From an uncultured Spirochaetaceae bacterium (lineage in GTDB: Bacteria > Spirochaetota > Spirochaetia > Sphaerochaetales > Sphaerochaetaceae): a stretch of 47,107 nt of DNA. The stretch is taken from NCBI GenBank assembly GCA_900321635.1, contig ONWV01000008.1:1-47107 (forward strand), in the 5' to 3' direction. Both the position numbers and the translations under genes were made by a program. The notes beneath the pieces are model-generated. The model was not told the origin of the DNA, ran no database searches, and saw only the letters and a list, made by a program, of their open reading frames with translations. Position 1 is the first letter of the stretch; each line of letters opens with the position of its first letter. This document shows, piece after piece, positions 31,377 through 39,453 of this stretch.

Positions 31377-33503
31377 ATGAAATGGAAAATCAGACAAGCC
31401 GCCTATGAGGACATCAAGGCGCTGCAGGACAGGTTCGCCCTGAACCTGATTTCTGCCAGGATCCTCGCAGGAAGAGGTGTTTGCTCACCCGATAAGGTCA
31501 GATTCTGGCTTGAAAGCGATATCTCTTTTCTGCACAACCCGTTCCTTTTCGAGGACATGGAGTTTTTCTGCGACCGCATCCTCCAGGCCGTTGAGGACAA
31601 CGAGAAGGTGCGCGTCTTCGGAGACCGCGATGTAGACGGCATCACAAGCACGGCACTTTTGGTGACAGAACTTCGCCAGATGGGCCTTGATGCCTCATAC
31701 ACAGTCCCGATGGGCGACCAGCCCTACGGAATGACACCTTCCAGCGTAAAACAGGCCATCAAAGACGGCGTGACTCTTGCCATAACCGTTGACTGCGGAA
31801 TCTCATGCATAAGCGAGATTGACTATGCTCAGAGCCATGGGCTGGATGTTCTTGTCACAGACCACCACATCCCTGCAAGCGACCTTCCGCCTGCAAGCGC
31901 CATCATTGACCCCAAGGTCACAGGCTGCGGCTACCCGTTCGAGTCTTTGGCAGGCGTAGGTGTGGTTGCAAAATGCATCTGGGCCATGCGCTTTGCCCAG
32001 AACAAATTCTACCGCTCCCCCGTCATCCTGCTTCACTCATATCCCGGAAACGACACTGTGGTCATAGAGGCAGCCCGAATCGAGAACCTCCAGGTCACAG
32101 GGCGCATCGCCGAGGAGGTTGTTCCTGGCACACTGCCCGAGCACAACAGCCGCCTTGTGAAGTTTCTCTCATCAGGTACTCCGATTTATGTCCTTGACCG
32201 CGACCAGGAGATGCTTCAGCTGAAAAAGGCCTTCCCCAAGGCCGATATCTACACGGCAGAGCTACGCGATGAATTTCAAAAGGCCCTGCCCGGTATCAAA
32301 GGAAAATCACTTTTTGCCTTAAGCCAGGTCAGCCGCTTTGCCTTGTACACACAGGTCAGAAGCGAGCTTGATACCCTGATTGGACTTTTCGGAGCTTATG
32401 TGCGCGCAACAACACCTGCTCTTTACAAGGACTATCAGAACATCATGGACCTTGTGGCAATAGGAACCATCAGCGATCTGATGCCCATGACAGATGAAAA
32501 CAGAATCCTTGTCAAAGCAGGACTTAAGGTTCTTGAGACCCAGCCCAGAGAAAGCCTCAGGCCGTTTCTGGCAATGCAGAATCTTCTGGGAAGAAAACTT
32601 TCCACAACTGATGTAGGCTGGCAGATATCACCTTTGTTGAATGCATCAGGTCGCCTCGGACGCCCTGATGAGGCAATTGACATGCTCCTTTCCACAGACC
32701 AGGTCAGTGCCATGGAGCACGCCCAGGAGCTTGGAAAGCTCAACAAGGAGCGACAGCGCCTTGGCGAGGAAGCCTGGTCAAGACTTCAAGGCAAGGCCAA
32801 AAAAAGCTATGAAAGCTTCGGAACCAAGATGGTTCTTGTCAACGACACCAACATCGCCCGCGGAATCACAGGCATCATAGCCACAAGGCTTCTTAAGGCA
32901 TTCAGGTGCCCGGCCATTGTGATTACGGCAACCGACGACGGAAGGGCCATAGGATCGATGCGAAGCTCAGAAGGCTTCAACTGTCACGATTTTCTTTCAA
33001 ACTACGCCGACCTCTTTGATGACTACGGCGGCCACGCTCAGGCCGGAGGCTTTTCTCTTGACCCGGACAAGGTGGACGAACTTTGCATCCGAATCTCTGA
33101 GGATGTGGACTATCTGGACTGCCCGCAGAGCGAAGCCGACGAGACTCTGGAGGTGGACGCCGTTCTTACAAAGGACGACATGCGTGAGAACCTGATTCAG
33201 ACTGTCGAGCGCTTTGAGCCCTACGGCGAACAGAGCAGCCCCCTGTTGTTTCTCATCGAAGGTGCAAGAGTAGAAAACATCATGGCTATGCAGAACTCAA
33301 AGGACCCCGCCCATGCACACCTGAGAGTCACAATCTCATATGGCTCTCTTCAGTGGTCATGCGTTTTCTGGAGCGCAGGCCAGAGAGTCGGAACAGACTT
33401 CTCAGAAGGCGAGATTGTGGATGTGGTCTTTAAGATGGGACGAAACTACTACAAGAACCAGGAGCTGATTCAGCTGACTGTTATGGACATGAGAAGACAC
33501 TGA
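31377..33503 (+). CDS. recJ: Single-stranded-DNA-specific exonuclease RecJ
   Basis: The 708-residue DHH-family nuclease has motif I 'VFGDRDVDGITSTALL', 'ITVDCGISCISEIDYAQ', the DHH motif in 'VLVTDHHIPASDLP', 'GVGVVAKCIWAM' and the DHHA1 domain with 'FDDYGGHAQAGGFSLD'. 'ALYKDYQNIMDLVAIGTISDLMPM' and 'NASGRLGRPDEAIDMLLS' are typical RecJ signatures. A C-terminal OB domain follows. An insertion of about 130 residues (around 225-350) separates the DHH core halves. It degrades 5' ends in recombination and mismatch repair, fitting recO next door and mutL nearby. It converges on araR. Confidence 0.93.
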   Translation: MKWKIRQAAYEDIKALQDRFALNLISARILAGRGVCSPDKVRFWLESDISFLHNPFLFEDMEFFCDRILQAVEDNEKVRVFGDRDVDGITSTALLVTELRQMGLDASYTVPMGDQPYGMTPSSVKQAIKDGVTLAITVDCGISCISEIDYAQSHGLDVLVTDHHIPASDLPPASAIIDPKVTGCGYPFESLAGVGVVAKCIWAMRFAQNKFYRSPVILLHSYPGNDTVVIEAARIENLQVTGRIAEEVVPGTLPEHNSRLVKFLSSGTPIYVLDRDQEMLQLKKAFPKADIYTAELRDEFQKALPGIKGKSLFALSQVSRFALYTQVRSELDTLIGLFGAYVRATTPALYKDYQNIMDLVAIGTISDLMPMTDENRILVKAGLKVLETQPRESLRPFLAMQNLLGRKLSTTDVGWQISPLLNASGRLGRPDEAIDMLLSTDQVSAMEHAQELGKLNKERQRLGEEAWSRLQGKAKKSYESFGTKMVLVNDTNIARGITGIIATRLLKAFRCPAIVITATDDGRAIGSMRSSEGFNCHDFLSNYADLFDDYGGHAQAGGFSLDPDKVDELCIRISEDVDYLDCPQSEADETLEVDAVLTKDDMRENLIQTVERFEPYGEQSSPLLFLIEGARVENIMAMQNSKDPAHAHLRVTISYGSLQWSCVFWSAGQRVGTDFSEGEIVDVVFKMGRNYYKNQELIQLTVMDMRRH

Positions 33504-33524
33504 GACGGCCAAATTTAAGGCCTG

Positions 33525-34571
33525 TCAGACTATCCATGAAAGGAGCTCGGACTTTTCCTTTCTGCCCTCGATCATATTGCGGATCTTCTCGGCGGCAAGG
33601 ATTCCGAGCTCTTCCTTTCTGTGTCCGAGGGACTCGAACCTGACTTGCGAGGAATGGGCCAGATAGCTGTCGTCAAAGCTGACAAGCTTGGGAAGCGGGA
33701 TGCCTGCTTTGGTAAGCTCCTTCACAAGATCAGATGCAACCATGTCGTTGTAGCAGACAATACCGTCGATTTTCTTCTGTGAAATCAGATCCAGGATACC
33801 GTTGTCAATTGTCATGCCGCGGTCCTGGACATCCTCCGTGGTGTACCATCTGACATCAGAGCGGTCAAGGCCAAGCCCTGTTTCGATAATACCTTCGGAG
33901 AATCCTGCATAGCGGAGAAGGCCCTGTCTGTCATCTGATTTGAAGATGCCGAGGATGTTTCTGCAGCCCTGCTCTATCAGCTTCTGCGATGCGATTTTTC
34001 CACCGGCCTTGTCGTCCATGCCCACAACAACGGAATCGGAAAGCTCCTGGTAGGAGCAGTGAAGGAAGACAATCGGGATTCCCAGGCTCTCGATTTCCTG
34101 ATACAGGGCGATGTTCGGGTTCGGAAAGCCCGTCTTGGAGCCTTCGACAATAAGGCCGTCGCACTCGCCCAGCTTGATGACATCCTTCAGAATCTTGCGC
34201 TCAAGCTCGACCTTGTTACCTGTGGCGGCAAGGTTTATGCGGTAACCTGTTCCGTTGAGTGTGGACTCGATTCCGCTGACAATGCGCGGGAAGATGTATT
34301 CGCTTATGTAGGTGCAGATGATGAACACGTTCTTGAAGGCGCTCTGAGGCCTGGCCTGAGACCGCGAGGTAGACACATATGTGCCGCTTCCCTGAACCTG
34401 ATAGACGGCGCCGTCGTTCTTGAGGCTGGAGATGGCCTGCCTGATGGTCTGACGGCTGACACCGAAGCGGCTTACCAGCTCGAATTCGGTCGGAAGTCTG
34501 CCTGTATCTGAATATCTGCCATCAGATATTTCTTTTTTGAGAACGTCCGCAATCTCGGAATACTTAGACAT
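33525..34571 (-). CDS. araR: AraR-type arabinose repressor (GntR head, LacI-like sensor)
   Basis: The N-terminal 70 residues are a GntR winged helix ('YSEIADVLKKEISDGRY', 'LPTEFELVSRFGVSRQTIRQAISSLKNDGAVYQVQGSGTYVS'). The rest is a LacI/periplasmic-binding-protein-type effector domain ('VFIICTYISEYIFPRIVSGIESTLNGTGY', 'VVGMDDKAGGKIASQKLIEQGCRNI', 'DGIVCYNDMVASDLV'). This exact combination is that of Firmicute AraR, which releases DNA on binding L-arabinose. The ATG at 34571 follows GGGGG. It is divergent from araBDA, with inverted repeats between them. The effector is inferred from the neighbours. Confidence 0.85.
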   Translation of the reverse strand: MSKYSEIADVLKKEISDGRYSDTGRLPTEFELVSRFGVSRQTIRQAISSLKNDGAVYQVQGSGTYVSTSRSQARPQSAFKNVFIICTYISEYIFPRIVSGIESTLNGTGYRINLAATGNKVELERKILKDVIKLGECDGLIVEGSKTGFPNPNIALYQEIESLGIPIVFLHCSYQELSDSVVVGMDDKAGGKIASQKLIEQGCRNILGIFKSDDRQGLLRYAGFSEGIIETGLGLDRSDVRWYTTEDVQDRGMTIDNGILDLISQKKIDGIVCYNDMVASDLVKELTKAGIPLPKLVSFDDSYLAHSSQVRFESLGHRKEELGILAAEKIRNMIEGRKEKSELLSWIV

Positions 34572-34603
34572 CTTTGGCACCCCCACTACAAAATGTTCAT
34601 ACA

Positions 34604-34617
34604 ACTTCAGTTGAAGT
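34604..34617. promoter_or_regulatory. Candidate operator 1 in the araR-araB intergenic region
   Basis: ACTTCA-GT-TGAAGT is a 6-bp dyad that overlaps the likely araR -10 box (TAGACT on the minus strand, 34620-34615, 16 bases from TTTACA at 34642-34637). A related motif, ACTTCAATTGGAGT, lies upstream of the valS promoter at 9445. Confidence 0.5.
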
Positions 34618-34622
34618 CTAAC

Positions 34623-34639
34623 ACAAATTAGGAATTTGT
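34623..34639. promoter_or_regulatory. Candidate AraR operator 2
   Basis: ACAAAT-TAGGA-ATTTGT is a perfect 6-bp dyad; the ATTTGT half-site recalls the known AraR half-site of Bacillus. It falls between the araR -35 and -10 boxes and just upstream of the araB -35, so one bound protein could block both promoters. Confidence 0.6.
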
Positions 34640-34652
34640 AAAGATATTTGTA

Positions 34653-34682
34653 TTGTTCTATTTTAGTTAACGATGATATACT
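34653..34682 (+). promoter_or_regulatory. Promoter of araBDA
   Basis: TTGTTC (34653-34658) and TATACT (34677-34682) are 18 bases apart. The ribosome binding site GGAGG follows at 34703 before the ATG at 34714. Confidence 0.6.
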
Positions 34683-34713
34683 GTCTGTACACTGTCAGAG
34701 ACGGAGGTCAGCC

Positions 34714-36267
34714 ATGGATCTTAAAAACACAGTAATCGGAATCGAGTTCGGCTCAACCAGAATCAAGGCCGTCATGATCGACAGCCAGTTCAGGCCAGTT
34801 GCTTCAGGCGATTTTGAATGGGAGAACAGACTTGAAAACGGCATCTGGACATATCACTACGATGAGGTTGAAAAGGGCCTTCAGACCTGCTTTTCCCGCC
34901 TCAAAGATGATGTGAATGCAAAGCTCGGAGTAAAACTTACCACAACAGGAGCAATAGGAATCTCCGCCATGATGCACGGCTATATTCCCTCCGACAGTTC
35001 TTGGACGCCACTTTGCGGCTTTCGCACATGGCGCAACACCATCACAGGCCAGGCTGCAGAAAAACTTACAGATTTATTCGGATTCAACATCCCCCAGCGC
35101 TGGTGCATAGCCCACTTTTATCAGGCCATCCTCAACTGCGAGGACCACGTTGCCAAGGTCTCTCATGTACAGACCCTAGCCTCCTATGTCCACCGCCTCT
35201 TATCAGGTGAGAATGTCATAGGAATAGATGACGCCTCAGGAATGTTTCCGATTGACAGCGAAAAAAACGACTTTGACAGCACCATGGCCGACAAGTTCCA
35301 AAAGCTCACTGGCTTTGACATAAGAGAAGTGTTTCCCAAGGTCCTCACAGCAGGTCAGAGTGCAGGAAAACTGACAAAAGACGGCGCCCTGCTTCTGGAT
35401 CCCAGCGGAGATCTGGAAGCCGGAATTCCGCTTGCGCCCCCTGAGGGAGATGCCGCAACAGGCATGGTTGCAACTGACTCGGTACGTCTTGGAACCGGAA
35501 ACGTCAGCGCGGGAACAAGCGACTTTGCAATGGTCGTAACTGACAAGAAGCTCAAGGTCCACCGCGAGATCGACATGGTCACAACCCCGTCCGGCAAGGC
35601 TGTTGCCATGGTGCATTGCAACAACTGCACAACCGACATCAACAGCTGGATAAATCTTTTCGGGCAGTTTGCACAGCGCGCGGGCCTAGTAATTTCAAAG
35701 AACGACCTGTTCTCATTGCTCTACTCCATCTCACTTGAAGGAAAGCCAGACTGCTCAGGCCTTATGAGCTGCAACTATTACTCTGGTGAAGGAGTGACGG
35801 ACTTTGACGGAGGCATTCCGCTTTTCCTGCATAGGCCTGATGACCATGTGAACCTTGCAGACTTCATGAGAAGCCACATGATGAGCGCCATGTCCACACT
35901 AAAAATCGGAATGGATATTCTCAGAGAAGAAGGTGTTGCCATAGACAAGATCTTCGGACACGGAGGCTACTTCAAAACCCCTGTTGCAGGACAGAAGATA
36001 TTAAGCGCCGCAATAGGAGCCCCCGTTTCCGTCATGGAGACAGCTGGAGAAGGCGGCCCTTACGGTATGGCACTGCTTTGCGCCTACATGATCTGGGGAA
36101 CTTCCATGAGCCTTGAGGATTACCTTGACAGCAAGGTCTTCTGCTCAAGCAGAACCGAGACGATCATGGCAAGCGACGACGAGGTCAAAGGCTTTGACAA
36201 ATACATTCAGGACTACAGAAAGGTCCTTGAGATAGAGCGACGCGCATTGGAGGTATTTAATGCTTGA
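34714..36267 (+). CDS. araB: FGGY-family sugar kinase, likely L-ribulokinase
   Basis: FGGY kinases fold into two actin-like halves. The N-terminal motif '[17 protein letters not shown]' binds ATP phosphates, and '[16 protein letters not shown]' and '[13 protein letters not shown]' line the sugar site. '[20 protein letters not shown]' and '[42 protein letters not shown]' form the C-terminal ATP motifs. Residue identity alone does not separate ribulo- from xylulokinase. Position ahead of araD and araA with an 8-base overlap makes L-ribulokinase the natural call. The type is the Clostridia-like variant, not the enterobacterial AraB. The ATG at 34714 follows GGAGG. Confidence 0.85.
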   Translation: MDLKNTVIGIEFGSTRIKAVMIDSQFRPVASGDFEWENRLENGIWTYHYDEVEKGLQTCFSRLKDDVNAKLGVKLTTTGAIGISAMMHGYIPSDSSWTPLCGFRTWRNTITGQAAEKLTDLFGFNIPQRWCIAHFYQAILNCEDHVAKVSHVQTLASYVHRLLSGENVIGIDDASGMFPIDSEKNDFDSTMADKFQKLTGFDIREVFPKVLTAGQSAGKLTKDGALLLDPSGDLEAGIPLAPPEGDAATGMVATDSVRLGTGNVSAGTSDFAMVVTDKKLKVHREIDMVTTPSGKAVAMVHCNNCTTDINSWINLFGQFAQRAGLVISKNDLFSLLYSISLEGKPDCSGLMSCNYYSGEGVTDFDGGIPLFLHRPDDHVNLADFMRSHMMSAMSTLKIGMDILREEGVAIDKIFGHGGYFKTPVAGQKILSAAIGAPVSVMETAGEGGPYGMALLCAYMIWGTSMSLEDYLDSKVFCSSRTETIMASDDEVKGFDKYIQDYRKVLEIERRALEVFNA

Positions 36268-36958
36268 GAAACTCAAAGAAGAGGTCCTTGCGGCCAATCT
36301 GCTTCTGCCAAAATACAATCTTGTCACATTCACCTGGGGTAATGTATCGGCAATCGACAGGGAAAAAGGCCTTGTTGTAATAAAGCCGTCAGGAGTCGAA
36401 TACGATGAAATGAAGGCCTCTGACATGGTCGTCGTTGACCTTCAGGGAAACGTTGTGGAAGGCTCTCTCAGACCATCAAGCGACACTCCCACACACCTTG
36501 AACTGTACAAGGCATTTCCTTCGATCAAAGGCATTGTACATACCCACAGCCGCTGGGCAACAAGCTTTGCTCAGGCAGGATGCGCACTTAAGCCCATGGG
36601 GACAACCCATGCCGACTATTTTTACGGAAGCATCCCCTGCACCAGATCTCTTACAGATGACGAAATCAAGGGAGAATACGAAAAAAACACAGGTCTTGTG
36701 ATAATCGAGACCTTCAGCGGCAAGGACGCTTCAGCCATTCCCGGAGTTCTTGTAAGAAACCACGGACCGTTTGCATGGGGAACATCTGCTGCCAACGCAG
36801 TTCACAACGCAGTTGTCATGGAGGAAGTTGCCTTCATGAACTATCACGCAATCACACTTGATCCCAAAGCCCCCTGCGTAAGCCAGGGTCTTTTGGACAA
36901 GCACTACTACAGAAAACACGGAAAGAACGCCTATTACGGCCAGGGAGGAAATAAATGA
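36260..36958 (+). CDS. araD: L-ribulose-5-phosphate 4-epimerase
   Basis: This class II aldolase-like metal enzyme turns L-ribulose 5-phosphate into D-xylulose 5-phosphate. The 232-residue sequence has '[13 protein letters not shown]' and '[13 protein letters not shown]' (phosphate site), '[35 protein letters not shown]' with the zinc histidines in HTHS, 'TTHADYF', and '[10 protein letters not shown]' with another metal His. It overlaps araB by 8 bases and araA by 4, a tightly coupled operon. Confidence 0.95.
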   Translation: MLEKLKEEVLAANLLLPKYNLVTFTWGNVSAIDREKGLVVIKPSGVEYDEMKASDMVVVDLQGNVVEGSLRPSSDTPTHLELYKAFPSIKGIVHTHSRWATSFAQAGCALKPMGTTHADYFYGSIPCTRSLTDDEIKGEYEKNTGLVIIETFSGKDASAIPGVLVRNHGPFAWGTSAANAVHNAVVMEEVAFMNYHAITLDPKAPCVSQGLLDKHYYRKHGKNAYYGQGGNK

Positions 36959-38418
36959 AGAAGGAATTCTGGTTCATAGTCGGAAGTCAGGACCTGTATG
37001 GACAGGAGGTTCTCAGAACAGTCGCAGAACGTGCCCAGGAGATGGCAAAGGAACTTTCAAAAGTCCTGCCCTATCCTTTGGTCTACAAAGTCACTGCCAT
37101 GAGCAACAGCCAGATCACCGATGTGATAAAAGAGGCCAACTACGATGATTCTTGCTACGGAATCGTAACCTGGTGTCATACATTCAGCCCTTCCAAGATG
37201 TGGATCAACGGATTTACCAATCTTCAGAAACCCTACTGCCACCTGGCAACCCAGTACAACCTGGAAATCCCTGACAACGAAATAGACATGGACTACATGA
37301 ACCTGAACCAGAGTGCCCATGGCGACAGAGAGCACGGCTTCATCGCAGCAAGACTCAGAACAAGCCGCAAGATAATCGCAGGCTACTGGAAAGACGAAGA
37401 GCTGCAAAGGCGCCTGGGAAAGTGGATGCGCGTCTGTATCGGAGTGCGCGCCTCACAGACTATGAAGGTCATGAGATTCGGCGACAACATGAGAGAAGTC
37501 GCAGTAACCGAAGGCGACAAGGTCGAAGCTCAGATCAAGCTCGGCTGGCAGGTCAACACCTGGGCAACAGGCGACCTTGTAAAGGAAATGTCAAAAGTCA
37601 CTGAAGGTGAAATCGACAGCCTGATGGAAGACTATAAGTCAAAATATGACATTGCCACTGACAACATCCAGGCCATCCGCTACCAGGCCCGCGAAGAGAT
37701 TGCCATGAAGAAAATGATGGACAGAAACGGCTGCAAAGCCTTCACCAACACTTTCCAGGACCTCTACGGCATGGAGCAGCTTCCCGGCCTGGCATCTCAG
37801 AACCTCATGGCCCAGGGATACGGCTACGGCGGCGAGGGCGACTGGAAGGTCAGCGCCATGACCGCCATCATCAAGGCCATGGGCAAAAACGAAAACGGCA
37901 GCTCCGCCTTCATGGAGGACTATACCTACCACCTTGTCAAAGGCAAGGAATACAGCCTCGGCGCCCATATGCTTGAAGTCTGCCCCTCCCTTGCTGCAGA
38001 CAGACCACGAATCGAAACCCACCATCTGGGAATAGGCATGAACGAAAAGGACCCTGCCCGTCTTGTATTCGAAGGCAAGGCAGGTAAGGCCATAGTCGCT
38101 TCCCTTATCGACATGGGTGGCCGCCTTCGCCTGATTGTACAGGACATCGAAGCCGTCAAGCCGATCATGAAGATGCCCAACCTTCCCGTCGCCAGGGTCA
38201 TGTGGAGAGCCCTCCCCGACCTCACAACCGGCCTTGAGTGCTGGCTTCTGACAGGCGGTGCCCACCACACCACGCTCTCCTACGATGTCGATGCCGAGAT
38301 GCTCCGTGACTGGGCCAGAATCATGGACATCGAGTTCGTCCATATCGGCAAGGACACCACGGTCGAGTCCCTCGAAAAAGAGCTTCTGTATAACGACCTT
38401 ATCTGGAAGTTGAAATAG
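36955..38418 (+). CDS. araA: L-arabinose isomerase
   Basis: This enzyme converts L-arabinose to L-ribulose using manganese. The 487 residues contain the start '[16 protein letters not shown]', '[19 protein letters not shown]', '[22 protein letters not shown]', '[26 protein letters not shown]', and '[26 protein letters not shown]' with metal ligands. The end '[16 protein letters not shown]' is also diagnostic. The full pathway from arabinose to xylulose 5-phosphate is thus encoded by three genes. No arabinose transporter is in the window. A transposase array begins 2 bases after the stop codon, and no araA terminator is seen. Confidence 0.97.
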   Translation: MKKEFWFIVGSQDLYGQEVLRTVAERAQEMAKELSKVLPYPLVYKVTAMSNSQITDVIKEANYDDSCYGIVTWCHTFSPSKMWINGFTNLQKPYCHLATQYNLEIPDNEIDMDYMNLNQSAHGDREHGFIAARLRTSRKIIAGYWKDEELQRRLGKWMRVCIGVRASQTMKVMRFGDNMREVAVTEGDKVEAQIKLGWQVNTWATGDLVKEMSKVTEGEIDSLMEDYKSKYDIATDNIQAIRYQAREEIAMKKMMDRNGCKAFTNTFQDLYGMEQLPGLASQNLMAQGYGYGGEGDWKVSAMTAIIKAMGKNENGSSAFMEDYTYHLVKGKEYSLGAHMLEVCPSLAADRPRIETHHLGIGMNEKDPARLVFEGKAGKAIVASLIDMGGRLRLIVQDIEAVKPIMKMPNLPVARVMWRALPDLTTGLECWLLTGGAHHTTLSYDVDAEMLRDWARIMDIEFVHIGKDTTVESLEKELLYNDLIWKLK

Positions 38419-38420
38419 TT

Positions 38421-38502
38421 GTCTGGGCTGTCTGGTGCGTCTGGGGTGTCTGGTGTGTCTGGGGCGTCTGGGCTGTCTGGTGCGTCTGGGCTGTCTGCGG
38501 CT
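38421..38502 (-). repeat. Left 9-bp CAGAC array of the transposase unit
   Basis: Read on the minus strand: head AGCCGCAGAC followed by eight 9-base units ending CAGAC (AGCCCAGAC, GCACCAGAC, AGCCCAGAC, GCCCCAGAC, ACACCAGAC, ACCCCAGAC, GCACCAGAC, AGCCCAGAC). It is the inverted counterpart of the array at 39308-39387 and abuts the araA stop codon. Confidence 0.85.
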
Positions 38503-38601
38503 AACTGATTGACTGATTCTTAACTTTTTTTTGTGTTTTTTTCGAAAAAACCAGAATATTTTCGACACTTTTTTTGTATTAGATGGCAAAGGAGAAAAGA
38601 G

Positions 38602-39417
38602 ATGAGACTTCTTTGCTTTGAATCATTACGGCGCCCGCAGGATTCGGACTTCGGCGGGAACAGAGGGTCTTCGGCTCGGGGAGACATTGAAAAGAACGGC
38701 TACTTCTATCATGTAGTATCGCAATCATGGAGAAAAGAGACAATCTTCTATCCTGACATAGCACGGTACAGGCATGATTTACTATGCAAGACATGTGCCG
38801 AAAACGGAGTGACGGTACTGTTTTCCGTCACTATGCCCAACCATACCCATGATGTTCTGATGGGACCAAGCTGGGATGTCATTTCCAAGGTGATGAAGGT
38901 AGTGAACTCGCATGTAAGCTACTATATACGAAAGAAATATCCTGAAAAGAAGAAGGTTTTCCGCAAATACCCGGTCTACGTGATAATCAGGGATATCAAA
39001 ATTCTTTTCTATCTCGGCAAATATGCATATGACAATCCGTTGGTGCTTACTGAAAGTGATAAAGGAGCTCCACATAGCTGCTTCAAGGCGTTTGAGACCG
39101 GAAAGCTCCAGGAGCCGGCATACGACAGAAGCATATATCAGAAGCTGTTCGGACTAACTGTTCAGGAACTCGTAAATCTGTATAAAACCATGACGAAAGA
39201 ACAGATCATGGCATATGCAGAGGAACGGTTTTCAGACTGGACAGAGGAACAAAACAGGCAACTATTCATAAACAGCAACTATAAGCCGAAAAAACAAAGA
39301 AACAGTAAGCCGCAGACAGCCCAGACACACCAGACGCCTCAGACGCACCAGACACACCAGACGCACCAGACACACCAGACGCACCAGTCATCCCAAACAA
39401 AAAGGCTGCCGCAATAG
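38602..39417 (+). CDS. IS200/RAYT-type HUH transposase with repeat-encoded tail
   Basis: The ATG at 38602 follows GGAG at good spacing. The 271-residue protein has the Y1 transposase core: 'GYFYHVVSQSW' (first strand), the HUH metal motif in 'VTMPNHTHDVLMG' (His81, His83), and the helix 'VVNSHVSYYIRKKYP' with candidate nucleophile Tyr107/108. REP-associated tyrosine transposases share this layout and cut single-stranded DNA beside hairpins. Residues 238-266 (QTAQTHQTPQTHQ...) are encoded entirely by the right-hand 9-bp array, and the last six (TKRLPQ) by the terminator of the next gene. The native C-terminus has thus been lost to, or was always made of, the repeat. Confidence 0.85.
   Translation: MRLLCFESLRRPQDSDFGGNRGSSARGDIEKNGYFYHVVSQSWRKETIFYPDIARYRHDLLCKTCAENGVTVLFSVTMPNHTHDVLMGPSWDVISKVMKVVNSHVSYYIRKKYPEKKKVFRKYPVYVIIRDIKILFYLGKYAYDNPLVLTESDKGAPHSCFKAFETGKLQEPAYDRSIYQKLFGLTVQELVNLYKTMTKEQIMAYAEERFSDWTEEQNRQLFINSNYKPKKQRNSKPQTAQTHQTPQTHQTHQTHQTHQTHQSSQTKRLPQ
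39308..39387 (+). repeat. Right 9-bp CAGAC array, in frame with the transposase
   Basis: Head AGCCGCAGAC, then AGCCCAGAC, ACACCAGAC, GCCTCAGAC, GCACCAGAC, ACACCAGAC, GCACCAGAC, ACACCAGAC, GCACCAG. Because the period is 9, any gain or loss of units keeps the transposase frame and only changes the number of Q-T-H triplets. Confidence 0.85.
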
Positions 39418-39425
39418 CGACAGCC
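39397..39425 (-). terminator. Rho-independent terminator of the membrane hydrolase operon
   Basis: On the minus strand GGCTGTCGC-TATT-GCGGCAGCC is a 9-bp stem (one G-T) followed by a run of five to six T. The transposase stop codon lies in its loop region, so the mobile unit reaches exactly into it. Confidence 0.85.
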
Positions 39426-39453
39426 TGAAGAACTAAGGGGGATTTTCTGATTA

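Larger units (their letters stand above)
38421..39387 (+). mobile_element. RAYT unit bounded by inverted 9-bp arrays
   Basis: The transposase is enclosed by the arrays 38421-38502 and 39308-39387 in inverted orientation, both beginning with AGCCGCAGAC. No target-site duplication is evident, as expected for HUH enzymes. The left end touches the araA stop codon. The right end touches the terminator of the convergent membrane hydrolase gene. Confidence 0.65.

Noticed and set aside
33504..33524. Terminator between recJ and araR
   Set aside because: GGCC-N8-GGCC is only a 4-bp stem without a T-run; not enough to call.
38421..38502. Possible CRISPR array
   Set aside because: Units are 9 bases, contiguous and without spacers; no cas genes are present.
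37639..38589. Long minus-strand open frame opposite araA
   Set aside because: It is the antisense shadow of a clear araA; its composition is low-complexity and its start lies in the array and upstream of the transposase.
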